From a filamentous cyanobacterium CCP3 (GTDB lineage Bacteria; Cyanobacteriota; Cyanobacteriia; Phormidesmidales; Phormidesmidaceae): a stretch of DNA of 34,851 nt. The stretch covers positions 1 through 34,851 of the forward strand of contig PYGV01000023.1 in assembly GCA_003022385.1 (NCBI GenBank). Reading direction: 5' to 3'. Positions within the stretch are counted from its first letter, which is position 1, and each line of letters begins with the position of its first letter. The notes below the pieces were generated by a model. That model ran no database searches. It saw only the letters and a program-made list of their open reading frames with translations, and was not told the origin of the DNA. The translations under genes and the position numbers were made by a program. Of the stretch, positions 6,854 to 14,119 are shown in pieces.

Positions 6854-7240
6854 ATGACAAACCTTGAAATTATTCAGGAACTGTATCGAGCGTTCCGTGA
6901 GAAGGACTATGATGCCTTCCTGCGAGTCTGCACTCCTGATCTGGAATGGATTCAGAATGAAGGATTCCCGCGAGGAGCGACTCACCGAGGAGCCAAGGCG
7001 GTTGTCGAGGGCGTTTTCAAAGCGTTCGATGGCGACTGGGAATCGTGGTCGTTTGACATTGAGCAGTATCTAGATGCCGGGAAAACAGTCATCGTGATTG
7101 GCAGTTACGCGGGTCGCTATCGCTCAACGGGTAAGTCGTTTCATTCTGCCGCAGCTCATGTGTATGATCTTTGTGATAGAAAAGTCTCTCGATTTCGGCA
7201 ATTTACGGATACTAAAGTAATCTGGGATGCAATGAGTTGA
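6854..7240 (+). CDS. NTF2/SnoaL-like alpha+beta barrel protein
   Basis: This 128-aa single-domain protein of the nuclear-transport-factor-2/SnoaL superfamily starts LEIIQELYRAFREKDYDAFLRVCTPDLEW. A loop and helix with GAKAVVEGVF follow, then beta strands WSFDIEQYLDAGKTVIVIGSYAGRY and a FHSAAAHVYDL strand. Members are small hydrolases, isomerases or ligand binders in a conical pocket; the substrate here cannot be told. It is the only plus-strand gene of cassette 3 and ends 15 nt before attC site 3. Proteins of this fold (for example Bal32a) are known from environmental integron cassettes. Confidence 0.85.
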   Translation: MTNLEIIQELYRAFREKDYDAFLRVCTPDLEWIQNEGFPRGATHRGAKAVVEGVFKAFDGDWESWSFDIEQYLDAGKTVIVIGSYAGRYRSTGKSFHSAAAHVYDLCDRKVSRFRQFTDTKVIWDAMS

Positions 7241-7255
7241 TCGGTGGCAATTACT

Positions 7256-7341
7256 GCATAACAATAGTGGTGCAGCGGACTGTTAGAGTCAGTGGCGATG
7301 TGGCAAAGGTGATCGGCAGCTGCTAACCACGACCGTTAGCT
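7256..7341 (+). other. attC site 3 (86 bp)
   Basis: R'' is GCATAAC (7256-7262) and R' is GTTAGCT (7335-7341). GTGGTGCAGC (7267-7276) pairs with GCTGCTAACCAC (7319-7330), with two unpaired bases (T7324, A7325) on the right arm rather than one on the left. The inner GCAAAGGTGATC segment matches attC 2. The complement of R'' (GTTATGC) equals the R' sequence that opens cassette 3 at 5275-5281. The stem is weaker than in the other sites. Confidence 0.75.
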
Positions 7342-7494
7342 GGCTCGGCATCCAGTCCTTATACTTGTCCTTCAAGGTTATCTGCATACTAGAAAAAATT
7401 CAGGAGATATTCGATTGAGGCAGTTGTTTGAGAGCGATTCTTCGAAGGAGAGACTGTGCCAGCTAACACCGAGCGCTTGCTTAGAGACAGTACT

Positions 7495-7803
7495 TTACAA
7501 CTCCAAAGCATCAATGCTTTGGGCAAGAGTAATATCGTTCATTGTGATTCCACCCGCATCATGGGTCGTCAGTTGAACTGTGACCTGATTGTAAACATTA
7601 AACCATTCAGGGTGATGCCCGTTAGTTTCTGCAATCAATGCAACGCGAGCCATAAAACCAAATGCTTCGATAAATGAGGTAAATTGAAATTGGCGGTAGA
7701 GCTTGTCGTCTACAATCTGCCAATGATTGAGTTTTTTTATTGCATACTCTAGTTCATCTGCTGATAACACAGAGAGCTGATTGACACTTTGATGGCTAGT
7801 CAT
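7495..7803 (-). CDS. Pterin-4a-carbinolamine dehydratase
   Basis: This 102-aa enzyme dehydrates 4a-hydroxytetrahydropterin in pterin cofactor recycling (PCD/DCoH/PhhB family). The active-site signature is present: E59, then H63-H64-P65 in NGHHPEW, Y71, H81 and D90 in MND. The length is full for the family. It is on the minus strand at the start of cassette 4, against the array direction. No phenylalanine hydroxylase lies nearby. Cyanobacteria often carry PCD for other pterin roles, so the physiological partner is open. Confidence 0.9.
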   Translation of the reverse strand: MTSHQSVNQLSVLSADELEYAIKKLNHWQIVDDKLYRQFQFTSFIEAFGFMARVALIAETNGHHPEWFNVYNQVTVQLTTHDAGGITMNDITLAQSIDALEL

Positions 7804-8101
7804 AAAATGTATGTCTCCAATACCTTTACTAGGATCAAGTCAAATTGGGAGAGTCTCGGAAAGAGTTGAACGCCCTATTTGAGTCACCTTAAGGGGCCAT
7901 GTTGTCCTCACCCATGAATCAATAAACAGTCGCATCCCAAAGATAGAAGCGGCTATGTCAACTCCAGACTCTTTTCGTCATCGGCGCATGGTAAATTCGG
8001 CACGCCAATTGTCGATGAAATAATGATGCAGATTGTGGATTTTGCCAATGCGGTAGGTGATGGACACCGTTAGCTAGCGATCTCAGTTCGAAATCGCACA
8101 T
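7804..8101. other. Intergenic stretch with a gene remnant and a lone R'-like core
   Basis: No complete gene is visible. A plus-strand frame open from 7918 ends in HGKFGTPIVDEIMMQIVDF with its stop at 8070-8072, and looks like the C-terminal end of a lost gene. The stop overlaps GTTAGCT (8069-8075), identical to the R' of attC 3. No complementary AGCTAAC box is found upstream. This may be a decayed cassette junction between the dehydratase and the MFS/Coq4/TetR module. Confidence 0.35.
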
Positions 8102-9307
8102 TTATGCGTAGCCATCGTTAGCATTCGACCATAAAGAAATCAGCACCGTGACTAACATAGTGATGCCCGCCGACACAAATAAACCTGTCAGATTAACGTC
8201 TAGGAGCGCACCAGAAATAGCCTGAGAAAATGGATCTAGCGCCACCGAAGCAAACATAACTAGACTCATCATGCGGCCCTGCATCGAGGTAGCAGTCTCC
8301 TGTTGCAGCCAAGTCAACCCAAGTACTCCGATAATGCCCCCACCAATTCCCATCAAGATGATGATGGCTGCGGCTGTCCAGATATGAGGGGCAAATCCTA
8401 GAGCCACCAGCCCTAAACCTAGCCCCAAGCCCAGCAACAATAGGGGGGTTTTTAGCTGCTTAAGGGCACTCAGTTGACCGGCAACCCAGACTCCCAGTAA
8501 AGCGCCAACGCCGTAGGCCGATTGTAGGTAGCCAAAGGTTGTTGCATCGCCACTAAACCGCACCGTGACCAGCTCGGCAACACCTACCACAATCGGCCCC
8601 AAAAGCGCAAAGTTAATCATGGCAATCAGCAGCAAACTGATCCGAATACCTGAGTGTTGCCAGGCATAGTGCAAGCCTTCCACAATGCTGCTGGTGAAGG
8701 CTTGAGGGTTGACCCAAACAGCCGCAGAGCTGGGGCGGGTTCGTACTAAATAGATGCAGCCTGCCCCGATCGCAAAGAGAACTGTATTGAAAGCAAAAGC
8801 AGCGGTTAACCCCAGGGTGCCAATGGCCAACCCAGCAGCGGCTGGCCCAATCACATTGGTCAGTTGCTCACTCCCCTGCATCCAGGCATTGGCCTGACCG
8901 AGGCGAGCTTTGCGAATCAGCCGGGGCAGTAGGGCTAGCGTGGCGGGATACAAAAAGGCTTCGGCAATGCCAGAGAGCAGCGAAATCGCCACTACGATCT
9001 GAAAATTAAACCCATCGGTGAACAACATTACGGTCAACAATCCCGCCAGAATTGTATTTGTGACGGTGGCGATCGCCGCAATGGTGTTAGGCGGCAGGCG
9101 ATCGCTAATGGCACCACCGACGAGCATTAACACACCACGGGGAATGGCCGCGGCCATTAATACCGCTCCCAGGGCCATGCCTGAACCTGTTTTTTGCAGG
9201 ACAAGCCAGGTTAAGGCCACAAACCAGAATTGTGCCGCACAAAAAATAAACGTTTGACCAAACCAGAGCCAGCGAAAATTGGGCAGTCGCAGCAGTGATT
9301 GCAGCAT
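8102..9307 (-). CDS. Major facilitator superfamily transporter, probable drug/metabolite exporter
   Basis: This MFS protein of about 401 aa has about 12 membrane segments. The N-terminus LRLPNFRWLWFGQTF leads into TM1, and the A-like loop GGAISDRLP (TM2-3) is present, as in the TetA/enterobactin-exporter-like MFS group. The start at 9307 (ATG) is preferred over a TTG 57 nt upstream because family alignment begins near LLRLPNF. It is downstream of the Coq4-like gene in the same direction (83-bp gap), probably one transcript. It is encoded against the array in cassette 4, next to a divergent TetR, an arrangement typical of regulated efflux. Confidence 0.85.
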   Translation of the reverse strand: MLQSLLRLPNFRWLWFGQTFIFCAAQFWFVALTWLVLQKTGSGMALGAVLMAAAIPRGVLMLVGGAISDRLPPNTIAAIATVTNTILAGLLTVMLFTDGFNFQIVVAISLLSGIAEAFLYPATLALLPRLIRKARLGQANAWMQGSEQLTNVIGPAAAGLAIGTLGLTAAFAFNTVLFAIGAGCIYLVRTRPSSAAVWVNPQAFTSSIVEGLHYAWQHSGIRISLLLIAMINFALLGPIVVGVAELVTVRFSGDATTFGYLQSAYGVGALLGVWVAGQLSALKQLKTPLLLLGLGLGLGLVALGFAPHIWTAAAIIILMGIGGGIIGVLGLTWLQQETATSMQGRMMSLVMFASVALDPFSQAISGALLDVNLTGLFVSAGITMLVTVLISLWSNANDGYA

Positions 9308-9390
9308 AGTTTTTAAGATGGTAGGGGATGAGCTGCGGGCAACAAGTCGGTGGGTAGATGGCAAAATCCATCACCCACCGACCCAGTGGT

Positions 9391-10122
9391 CTACTTCTGA
9401 ATAGGCTGAATATTCAGCTCAGCCTGCCATTGTTCAAGCGGCTTTTCCCAGCCCTCTTCCCACTTTTGAGCAAACAAAGATTGGGCATTTTTGCCCATTT
9501 GCAGCCCCCGGTCGATCGCCTCAATTAATTGAGGCAACTGTGCTGGTTCCCGCAAGGTCATCGAAATCAAACTATTGCCGACCAGCATGGTTCCTACGGG
9601 ATAGGCAAACTGAGACAGGTAAAAGGCCTGCAAGCCAATTTCATCAATAAAAGAGACGTCAAAACCCGTGATGATATGCCAGATATCGTGGGTTTGACTG
9701 ATCCGTACTTCCACATAATGGGCGTCCGACTCCGCTGTCATTCCTTTGTGAAGGTTCGGGTCAAAGCCCATTTTTTTCAGCTTTGCCGCGTAGATATAGC
9801 CCAGAGAATCCTGGGGCAAGGTGAGGAGTTGATCGAGATCATGGGCCGGGGGAAGGTAGCGATCGCGAATCAGTGCCGCATTAGCCGGATCCTGTTTTAA
9901 GTGATGAGCCATTAAGTCGTAGGAGGGAGTGTCTAACAAACCGTAGGTCAGTTCGCCGACGGCATCTAGGCTATTGTCTCCAAATAACATCGATACCGAA
10001 GATTTAATGAGCAGCAGCTTTGACAGAATCGATTTAAATCCTTGAACAATTGGATTTTGCGTCTGTTTTTGCCCAGGAGCGTTCACAGAAGCGTTGGACG
10101 TAGCGGAATTAATGAGTTGCAT
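9391..10122 (-). CDS. Coq4-family protein
   Basis: This 243-aa homologue of Coq4 belongs to a family needed for oxidative C1 decarboxylation/assembly in ubiquinone biosynthesis. The Zn-binding motif HDxxH-x11-E is intact (H145, D146, H149, E161 in THDIWH...DEIG). Cyanobacteria make plastoquinone rather than ubiquinone, so the role here is not that of yeast Coq4; such homologues occur in cyanobacteria without assigned function. It is the first gene of a likely operon with the MFS transporter and is divergent from tetR. Co-transcription with an exporter suggests a shared hydrophobic quinone-like or terpenoid substrate, which is speculative. Confidence 0.8.
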   Translation of the reverse strand: MQLINSATSNASVNAPGQKQTQNPIVQGFKSILSKLLLIKSSVSMLFGDNSLDAVGELTYGLLDTPSYDLMAHHLKQDPANAALIRDRYLPPAHDLDQLLTLPQDSLGYIYAAKLKKMGFDPNLHKGMTAESDAHYVEVRISQTHDIWHIITGFDVSFIDEIGLQAFYLSQFAYPVGTMLVGNSLISMTLREPAQLPQLIEAIDRGLQMGKNAQSLFAQKWEEGWEKPLEQWQAELNIQPIQK

Positions 10123-10553
10123 GAGAAATCACTCCAAAAATTCAAAGGTTGATCAATTGCAAACGTTTAGACAAAGTCAGAGGCGTAGGCTTCTACCAGA
10201 GCAAGTCACTGAGCAGCCCATAGACACTGACAAAATCAATCCGGGCGATTGCCCTCAGCCATCGGATCTGGGCCTGATGACGCTGCACCCCGGACGCCAA
10301 ACACAATTGGAATAGCGCGAGCACCAGCATCAACCAGGGAGAGCACTTGTACCGCACAAACCGAAAGCCAACGTAGCCACATTGCACTGCACAAAGAGAA
10401 ATCACAGCAGGGAACTCCTCTGAACCAGACGTAGCATCGAGCGCATCAAAATATGAGCAATGCTCACATTTACAAGATATGAGCGCCCCTCATGTTTTGT
10501 CAAGTATAATGTGAGCAATAGTCGCGTTTTATTTGAGATGAGGACTGATCGAA
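10123..10553. promoter_or_regulatory. Divergent regulatory region with TGAGCA operators
   Basis: This 431-bp gap lies between coq4 and tetR. Its right half holds three related boxes: the perfect palindrome TGAGCA-A-TGCTCA (10454-10466), ATGAG-CGCCC-CTCAT (10479-10493), and a half-site TGAGCAAT (10512-10519). A TATAAT (10505-10510) lies between the last two and is a likely -10 element for tetR. These are candidate operators of the adjacent TetR. The left half shows no gene. Confidence 0.5.
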
Positions 10554-11225
10554 ATGTCTAATAGCCTGCCTAGCCCAACTGGAATGCGTCGCCAACCGCG
10601 ACAAGCCCGCAGTCAGGAGCGCGTCAACCGGATTCTGGATGTGGCCGAAGCACTGTTTATCGCAGAGGGCTATAACGCTACAACGACCAGTGCGATCGCA
10701 AAGCGCGCCAAGGTCGCGATCGGGTCGCTCTACCAGTTTTTCCCCGACAAGGCAGCCATTTTGCAGGGCTTAGCCCTGCGCTACAGTGACCTTCTCTATC
10801 AGCGACTATCAGAGCCAGCCCCAGAAACCCTGGCCGCCCTACCTCTGGCTGACTATGTGGATCTCATCATTGATACGACCGATCAATTTTTCACGGATTA
10901 CCCTGGCTACTACGCCATTTTTATGCCGCTTCAAGGCACCATGCCAGAGTTGCAGAAGATTGAAGCGGCTGCCGACGCCCAACTGATTCAAGACATGGCC
11001 ACTGAATTGTCTCTGCGCGGTGTGGGGCTAGACGCTGCGGATTATGAGGCGATGGCCTTTGTCCTGGTAAAGGCGATCGGCACATTACTGTGGCTTGCCC
11101 TGGGTCAAGAAAAACCGTTTCGGCAGCGCCTGATGGCAGAAACAAAACGGCTCACTTTACAATACTTGCAAAGCTATTTTTCATCGGATCTAATCCCAGC
11201 TAACGTTCCGGCTGGAGCAGACTGA
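10554..11225 (+). CDS. TetR/AcrR-family transcriptional repressor
   Basis: This 223-aa TetR regulator has an Arg-rich lead (RRQPRQARSQERVNRIL). The HTH spans about 25-70 (ALFIAEGYNATTTSAIAKRAKVAIGSLYQFFPDKAAIL), and a helical ligand domain follows. It is divergent from the coq4-MFS operon, with several TGAGCA-type palindromes between, and so probably controls that operon and itself. Its stop codon (11223-11225) lies inside attC site 5, which begins at 11198. The reading frame therefore runs through the R'' box and left arm of the recombination site. Confidence 0.88.
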   Translation: MSNSLPSPTGMRRQPRQARSQERVNRILDVAEALFIAEGYNATTTSAIAKRAKVAIGSLYQFFPDKAAILQGLALRYSDLLYQRLSEPAPETLAALPLADYVDLIIDTTDQFFTDYPGYYAIFMPLQGTMPELQKIEAAADAQLIQDMATELSLRGVGLDAADYEAMAFVLVKAIGTLLWLALGQEKPFRQRLMAETKRLTLQYLQSYFSSDLIPANVPAGAD

Positions 11226-11284
11226 CAACGTTGGTTATGGTTCTAGCTGGGGCTGCTTGCCGCCGCCCAGCTGGAACGTTAGAC
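11198..11284 (+). other. attC site 5 (87 bp), last of the array
   Basis: R'' is AGCTAAC (11198-11204) and R' is GTTAGAC (11278-11284), a perfect GTTRRRY core. CTAACGTTCC (11200-11209) pairs perfectly with GGAACGTTAG (11273-11282). The stem continues GGCTGG (11210-11215) with CCAGCT (11267-11272), one G-T pair included, with an extrahelical A at 11216. The complement of R'' (GTTAGCT) equals the R' that opens cassette 4 at 7335 and also the lone box at 8069. This is the strongest hairpin of the array. The tetR stop codon lies inside it. Confidence 0.88.
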
Positions 11285-11414
11285 AAAGTCCAAGCCCTGG
11301 CTTCGCACGACTTTTGAAATAGCTGAGGTACTAGCAAAGATGCTTTGGCAGGTTTGATGGGTTATCGTCTGGGTAGTCTAGCGTTAAGGTACTTAGCGAT
11401 CGCTCGCACCCCCT

Positions 11415-12908
11415 ATGGCCCCTACCGCAGACATCATCATCATTGGCGCTGGCATCTCGGGGCTGGCTGCAGGCTGCTACGCGCAAATGAACGGCTACCG
11501 CAGCCAAATTTTTGAGGCCAGCGACCTGCCGGGAGGGCTGTGCAGCAGCAGGTCTCACCAGGGCTACACCTTCGATGGCGGTATTCACTACATCTTTGGC
11601 ACCGGGGCGGGGCAGCCCTTTTACCAACTCTGGCAAGAGTTGGGGGCAGTGCAGGGGCTAGAGTTTGTGAATCAAACAGAGTTTATGCAGATTCGTGGCT
11701 CCCAGGGCGACCTGCTGCGGGTGCACAGCCAGCCCGACGAGTTGCAAGCGCATTTGCTTTCCCTGGCTCCAGAGGATGCCAAGCTAATCGAAGGGTTTTG
11801 CATAGGTGTGCGCAAGTTCAAAGCCTTTGACCTGTCGATGCTGCAGCAAAAGCCCAAGTCGCTGATGACCGCCACTGACTGGGCACGGCTGGGCAAACAG
11901 GTGCTGCCCTTTATGGGCGTACTCGGCAAGTGGAGCCAGCTGTCGCTGCGGGACCTGGCCGGGCAGGCGAAAAACCCGTTTCTGCGAGCGGCGATGCCCC
12001 ACATGTTTGCCTGGCCCGATGTGCCGGTGATGGTGGGGATGTCGCTGCTGGCCTACCTCGACAACGGCAATGCAGGGTTTCCGGTGGGGGGCGCGATCGC
12101 CTTTGCCCACGCCATTGAGCAGCGCTATTTGGATTTGGGTGGCGAAATTCACTACTCGGCTCCGGTGGCGCAGATTCTAGTTGGGGATGACCGGGCGGCA
12201 GGCATTCGCCTGGAGAACCAGGAGGAATTGCGGGCCGAGCGGGTAATTTCGGCCTGCGACGGTCGCCGCACCATTTTTGATTTGCTCAAGGGCGAGTACA
12301 GCAACCGCAGAATCGAAAAGCTCTATGACGGGCATATGCCCATTCACTCGCAGTTGCAGGTGCTGCTGGGTGTAGATATGGACTTGAGCCAACAGCCCCC
12401 CTGGGTGACGCATTTGCTGGAGGAGCCAGTGGCGATCGCAGGCCAGAACCACTCTGAAATCGGCGTTAAGCACTACGGCTTTGACCCCTCGCTAGCCCCG
12501 CCTGGCAAGTCGGTCGTGAGCCTGATGCTGACCACCCACCACCGCGACTGGCAGACCAGCGACAATCCCAGCCGCGATGCCGAGAGCCTGATCGACCGCA
12601 TGGAGCTGTTTTACCCAGGTCTGAGAGCAGCCACAGAATGCATGTCCGTAACCACGCCCCTCAGCCTGGAGCGCGCCACCGGCAACTGGCAGGGGGCCAG
12701 CAGTGGCTGGCTGCTGACCAAAGACACCCTGCCCTTGATGATCAAAGGCGTGCCCAAGCGCCTGCCGGGGCTAGAGCACTTCTACATGGTGAGCCAGTGG
12801 ACGGAGCCGGGCGGCAGTTTGCCCATTGTGGCGCTCTCAGGTCGCAACATGATCTATGAAATTTGCCGCGAGGACGGTCGGGCGTTTGAGGCATCTATAC
12901 CCAGTTAG
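11415..12908 (+). CDS. FAD-dependent oxidoreductase, phytoene desaturase/retinol saturase-like
   Basis: This 497-aa flavoprotein of the CrtI/CrtISO/retinol-saturase superfamily has the N-terminal dinucleotide motif IIIIGAGISGLAAGCYAQ (about 8-25), with the acidic ribose ligand E36 in IFEASDLPGG. GYTFDGGIHYIFG follows. The C-terminal FAD segment GGSLPIVALSGRN is near 465-478. It probably desaturates or isomerises a polyene or other lipid; substrate identity cannot be read. It lies outside the integron and has the GC-rich composition of the core chromosome. The ATG follows a HIP1-type GCGATCGC. Confidence 0.85.
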   Translation: MAPTADIIIIGAGISGLAAGCYAQMNGYRSQIFEASDLPGGLCSSRSHQGYTFDGGIHYIFGTGAGQPFYQLWQELGAVQGLEFVNQTEFMQIRGSQGDLLRVHSQPDELQAHLLSLAPEDAKLIEGFCIGVRKFKAFDLSMLQQKPKSLMTATDWARLGKQVLPFMGVLGKWSQLSLRDLAGQAKNPFLRAAMPHMFAWPDVPVMVGMSLLAYLDNGNAGFPVGGAIAFAHAIEQRYLDLGGEIHYSAPVAQILVGDDRAAGIRLENQEELRAERVISACDGRRTIFDLLKGEYSNRRIEKLYDGHMPIHSQLQVLLGVDMDLSQQPPWVTHLLEEPVAIAGQNHSEIGVKHYGFDPSLAPPGKSVVSLMLTTHHRDWQTSDNPSRDAESLIDRMELFYPGLRAATECMSVTTPLSLERATGNWQGASSGWLLTKDTLPLMIKGVPKRLPGLEHFYMVSQWTEPGGSLPIVALSGRNMIYEICREDGRAFEASIPS

Positions 12909-13108
12909 CCGCCATCTGTTTGATGTAGAACCCCGCCCCCACCTACCCACTCACAATTCCTACTGGCAAAAGGTTATATATTGCGATCGCACATCAAGGT
13001 TCGTTGCGGTCTTTCGCCTGGGTCTGAGCTGGGTAGGACAATAGAGTTAAGGGAGACGGTTGCAAAGAACCACCCCGACAGGTGCTCAGGCATCAGGAGG
13101 ATAAACCC

Positions 13109-13228
13109 ATGCTATCCCTCGCATTTACGTACCACGACACGCTCTACCTCGCGACCGAGCTTGGTGCCCTGGGGCTGGTGCTCTGGCTGTGCTGGCTGAC
13201 CCCTCGCCTCAAACACCTCCAGTTCTAA
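13109..13228 (+). CDS. 39-aa single-pass membrane micro-protein
   Basis: This short ORF has a strong AGGAGG placed 8 nt before its ATG. It encodes a polar N-terminus (MLSLAFTYHDT), a hydrophobic helix (about residues 12-31, LYLATELGALGLVLWLCWL) and a basic end (TPRLKHLQF). That layout resembles the small subunits and micro-proteins common in thylakoid complexes, but I do not recognise the family. It lies 76 nt upstream of the universal stress protein gene in the same direction and may be co-transcribed with it. Confidence 0.6.
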   Translation: MLSLAFTYHDTLYLATELGALGLVLWLCWLTPRLKHLQF

Positions 13229-13304
13229 GCGTGCGTCACTCATGCTGACCCAAACGCTTCAGGCATCAGCCCGGCATCACAGTTCCAGCTATTGGGAGAA
13301 AACC

Positions 13305-13829
13305 ATGTACCGCAAAATTTTGGTTGCCCTAGACAACAGCCCCAGCAGCGACGCTCTATTCACCCACGCCCTTGAACTGGCCCAGGCCACAGGCGGTGAG
13401 CTACTACTGGTGCACAGCCTCTCCAGCCAGGAAGACAGCAGCCCATTGCCCATGTCAGCGACTCTCGACAGTATTTACTGGGCACCCGGCACCGAGATCG
13501 ATCTAGAAGCCTGGCGGCAGGAGTGGGTGCGCTACGAAACCGAAAGCCTGGAGCGTCTGCGCCATTTTGCGGCGATCGCAAACACAGCCGGAGTTACCGC
13601 TGAGTTTCGGCAGCTGGTTGGCAACCCCGCCACCGCCATTTGCAAAGCGGCTCAGGAATGGCATGCCGACCTGATTCTGATTGGCAATCGGGGCCGCTCT
13701 GGCCTGAGCGAGCTGGTGTTGGGCAGCGTTAGCAACCACGTTATGCACCGCGCCCCCTGCTCTGTGCTGGTAATGAAAGCGGCGGCTCTGAGTGAGGCTG
13801 AGCCCCCTGCGATCGCCAGAGTCTCCTAG
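13305..13829 (+). CDS. Universal stress protein (UspA family)
   Basis: This single Usp domain of 174 aa opens with YRKILVALDNSPSSDALF. It closes with the nucleotide-binding signature LILIGNRGRSGLSELVLGSVSNHVMHRAPCSVLVMK, the G-2x-G-9x-G-(S/T) motif of ATP-binding Usp proteins. The start at 13305 is chosen over an upstream ATG at 13242 because the family begins at YRKILVALD and GGGAG precedes it. It follows the membrane micro-protein gene in the same direction. Confidence 0.9.
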   Translation: MYRKILVALDNSPSSDALFTHALELAQATGGELLLVHSLSSQEDSSPLPMSATLDSIYWAPGTEIDLEAWRQEWVRYETESLERLRHFAAIANTAGVTAEFRQLVGNPATAICKAAQEWHADLILIGNRGRSGLSELVLGSVSNHVMHRAPCSVLVMKAAALSEAEPPAIARVS

Positions 13830-13857
13830 CTGCAAGCAAGTCATCTTATGGGTTCAT

Positions 13858-13936
13858 CCGCATGGGTTAGCGAAACGTAACCCATGCGGACGTTGGATTT
13901 TGTTGGGCTTCATTCCGCAATCGCAACCTACGTCTA
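13858..13936. repeat. Hairpin plus interspersed cyanobacterial-type repeat
   Basis: CCGCATGGGTTA (13858-13869) is perfectly inverted at 13878-13889 around an 8-nt loop, 28 bp after the Usp stop, and could act as a transcription-attenuating stem. It runs into TGTTGGGCTTCATTCCG ... CAACCTACG, which resembles the short palindromic repeats scattered in many cyanobacterial genomes. Copy number cannot be judged from this window. Confidence 0.5.
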
Positions 13937-14119
13937 TTTATTTTATTGACAGCAGCCTACTGATTACAGGTCTAACCCGTCCGGCTCGCACCCCCACCTC
14001 ACCCCCTCCACTGCAAAGACAGTGCTGCAGTACTCCTATTTATGGGGGAATACAAGCGAGCTTTAGAATCATTTAGGATCCGTAGCTAGCGGCAGCTTGA
14101 GCCCGACGTAACGATTCGT

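Larger units (their letters stand above)
206..11284. mobile_element. Chromosomal integron: intI, attI zone and cassette array
   Basis: The canonical layout is present. An integron integrase on the minus strand diverges from an array on the plus strand that is punctuated by attC sites at 4219-4305, 5196-5281, 7256-7341 and 11198-11284. Cassette boundaries follow from the G^TT cut in each R' box: cassette 1 about 1534-4299, cassette 2 4300-5275, cassette 3 5276-7335, cassette 4 7336-11278. Cassette 4 may be two cassettes fused at 8069. Past 11284 no further attC is visible. Several cassettes carry multiple genes and genes facing against the array, which is atypical for resistance integrons but seen in sedentary chromosomal ones. 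Confidence 0.85.

Noticed and set aside
10193-10405. 70-codon minus-strand ORF upstream of coq4
   Set aside because: It has a Cys/Leu-rich sequence with no family resemblance and no ribosome site; the region is better read as regulatory DNA.
11385-11398. CGTTAAGG as a possible further R' box
   Set aside because: There is no complementary R'' or stem within 150 bp upstream, so it is not evidence for another cassette.
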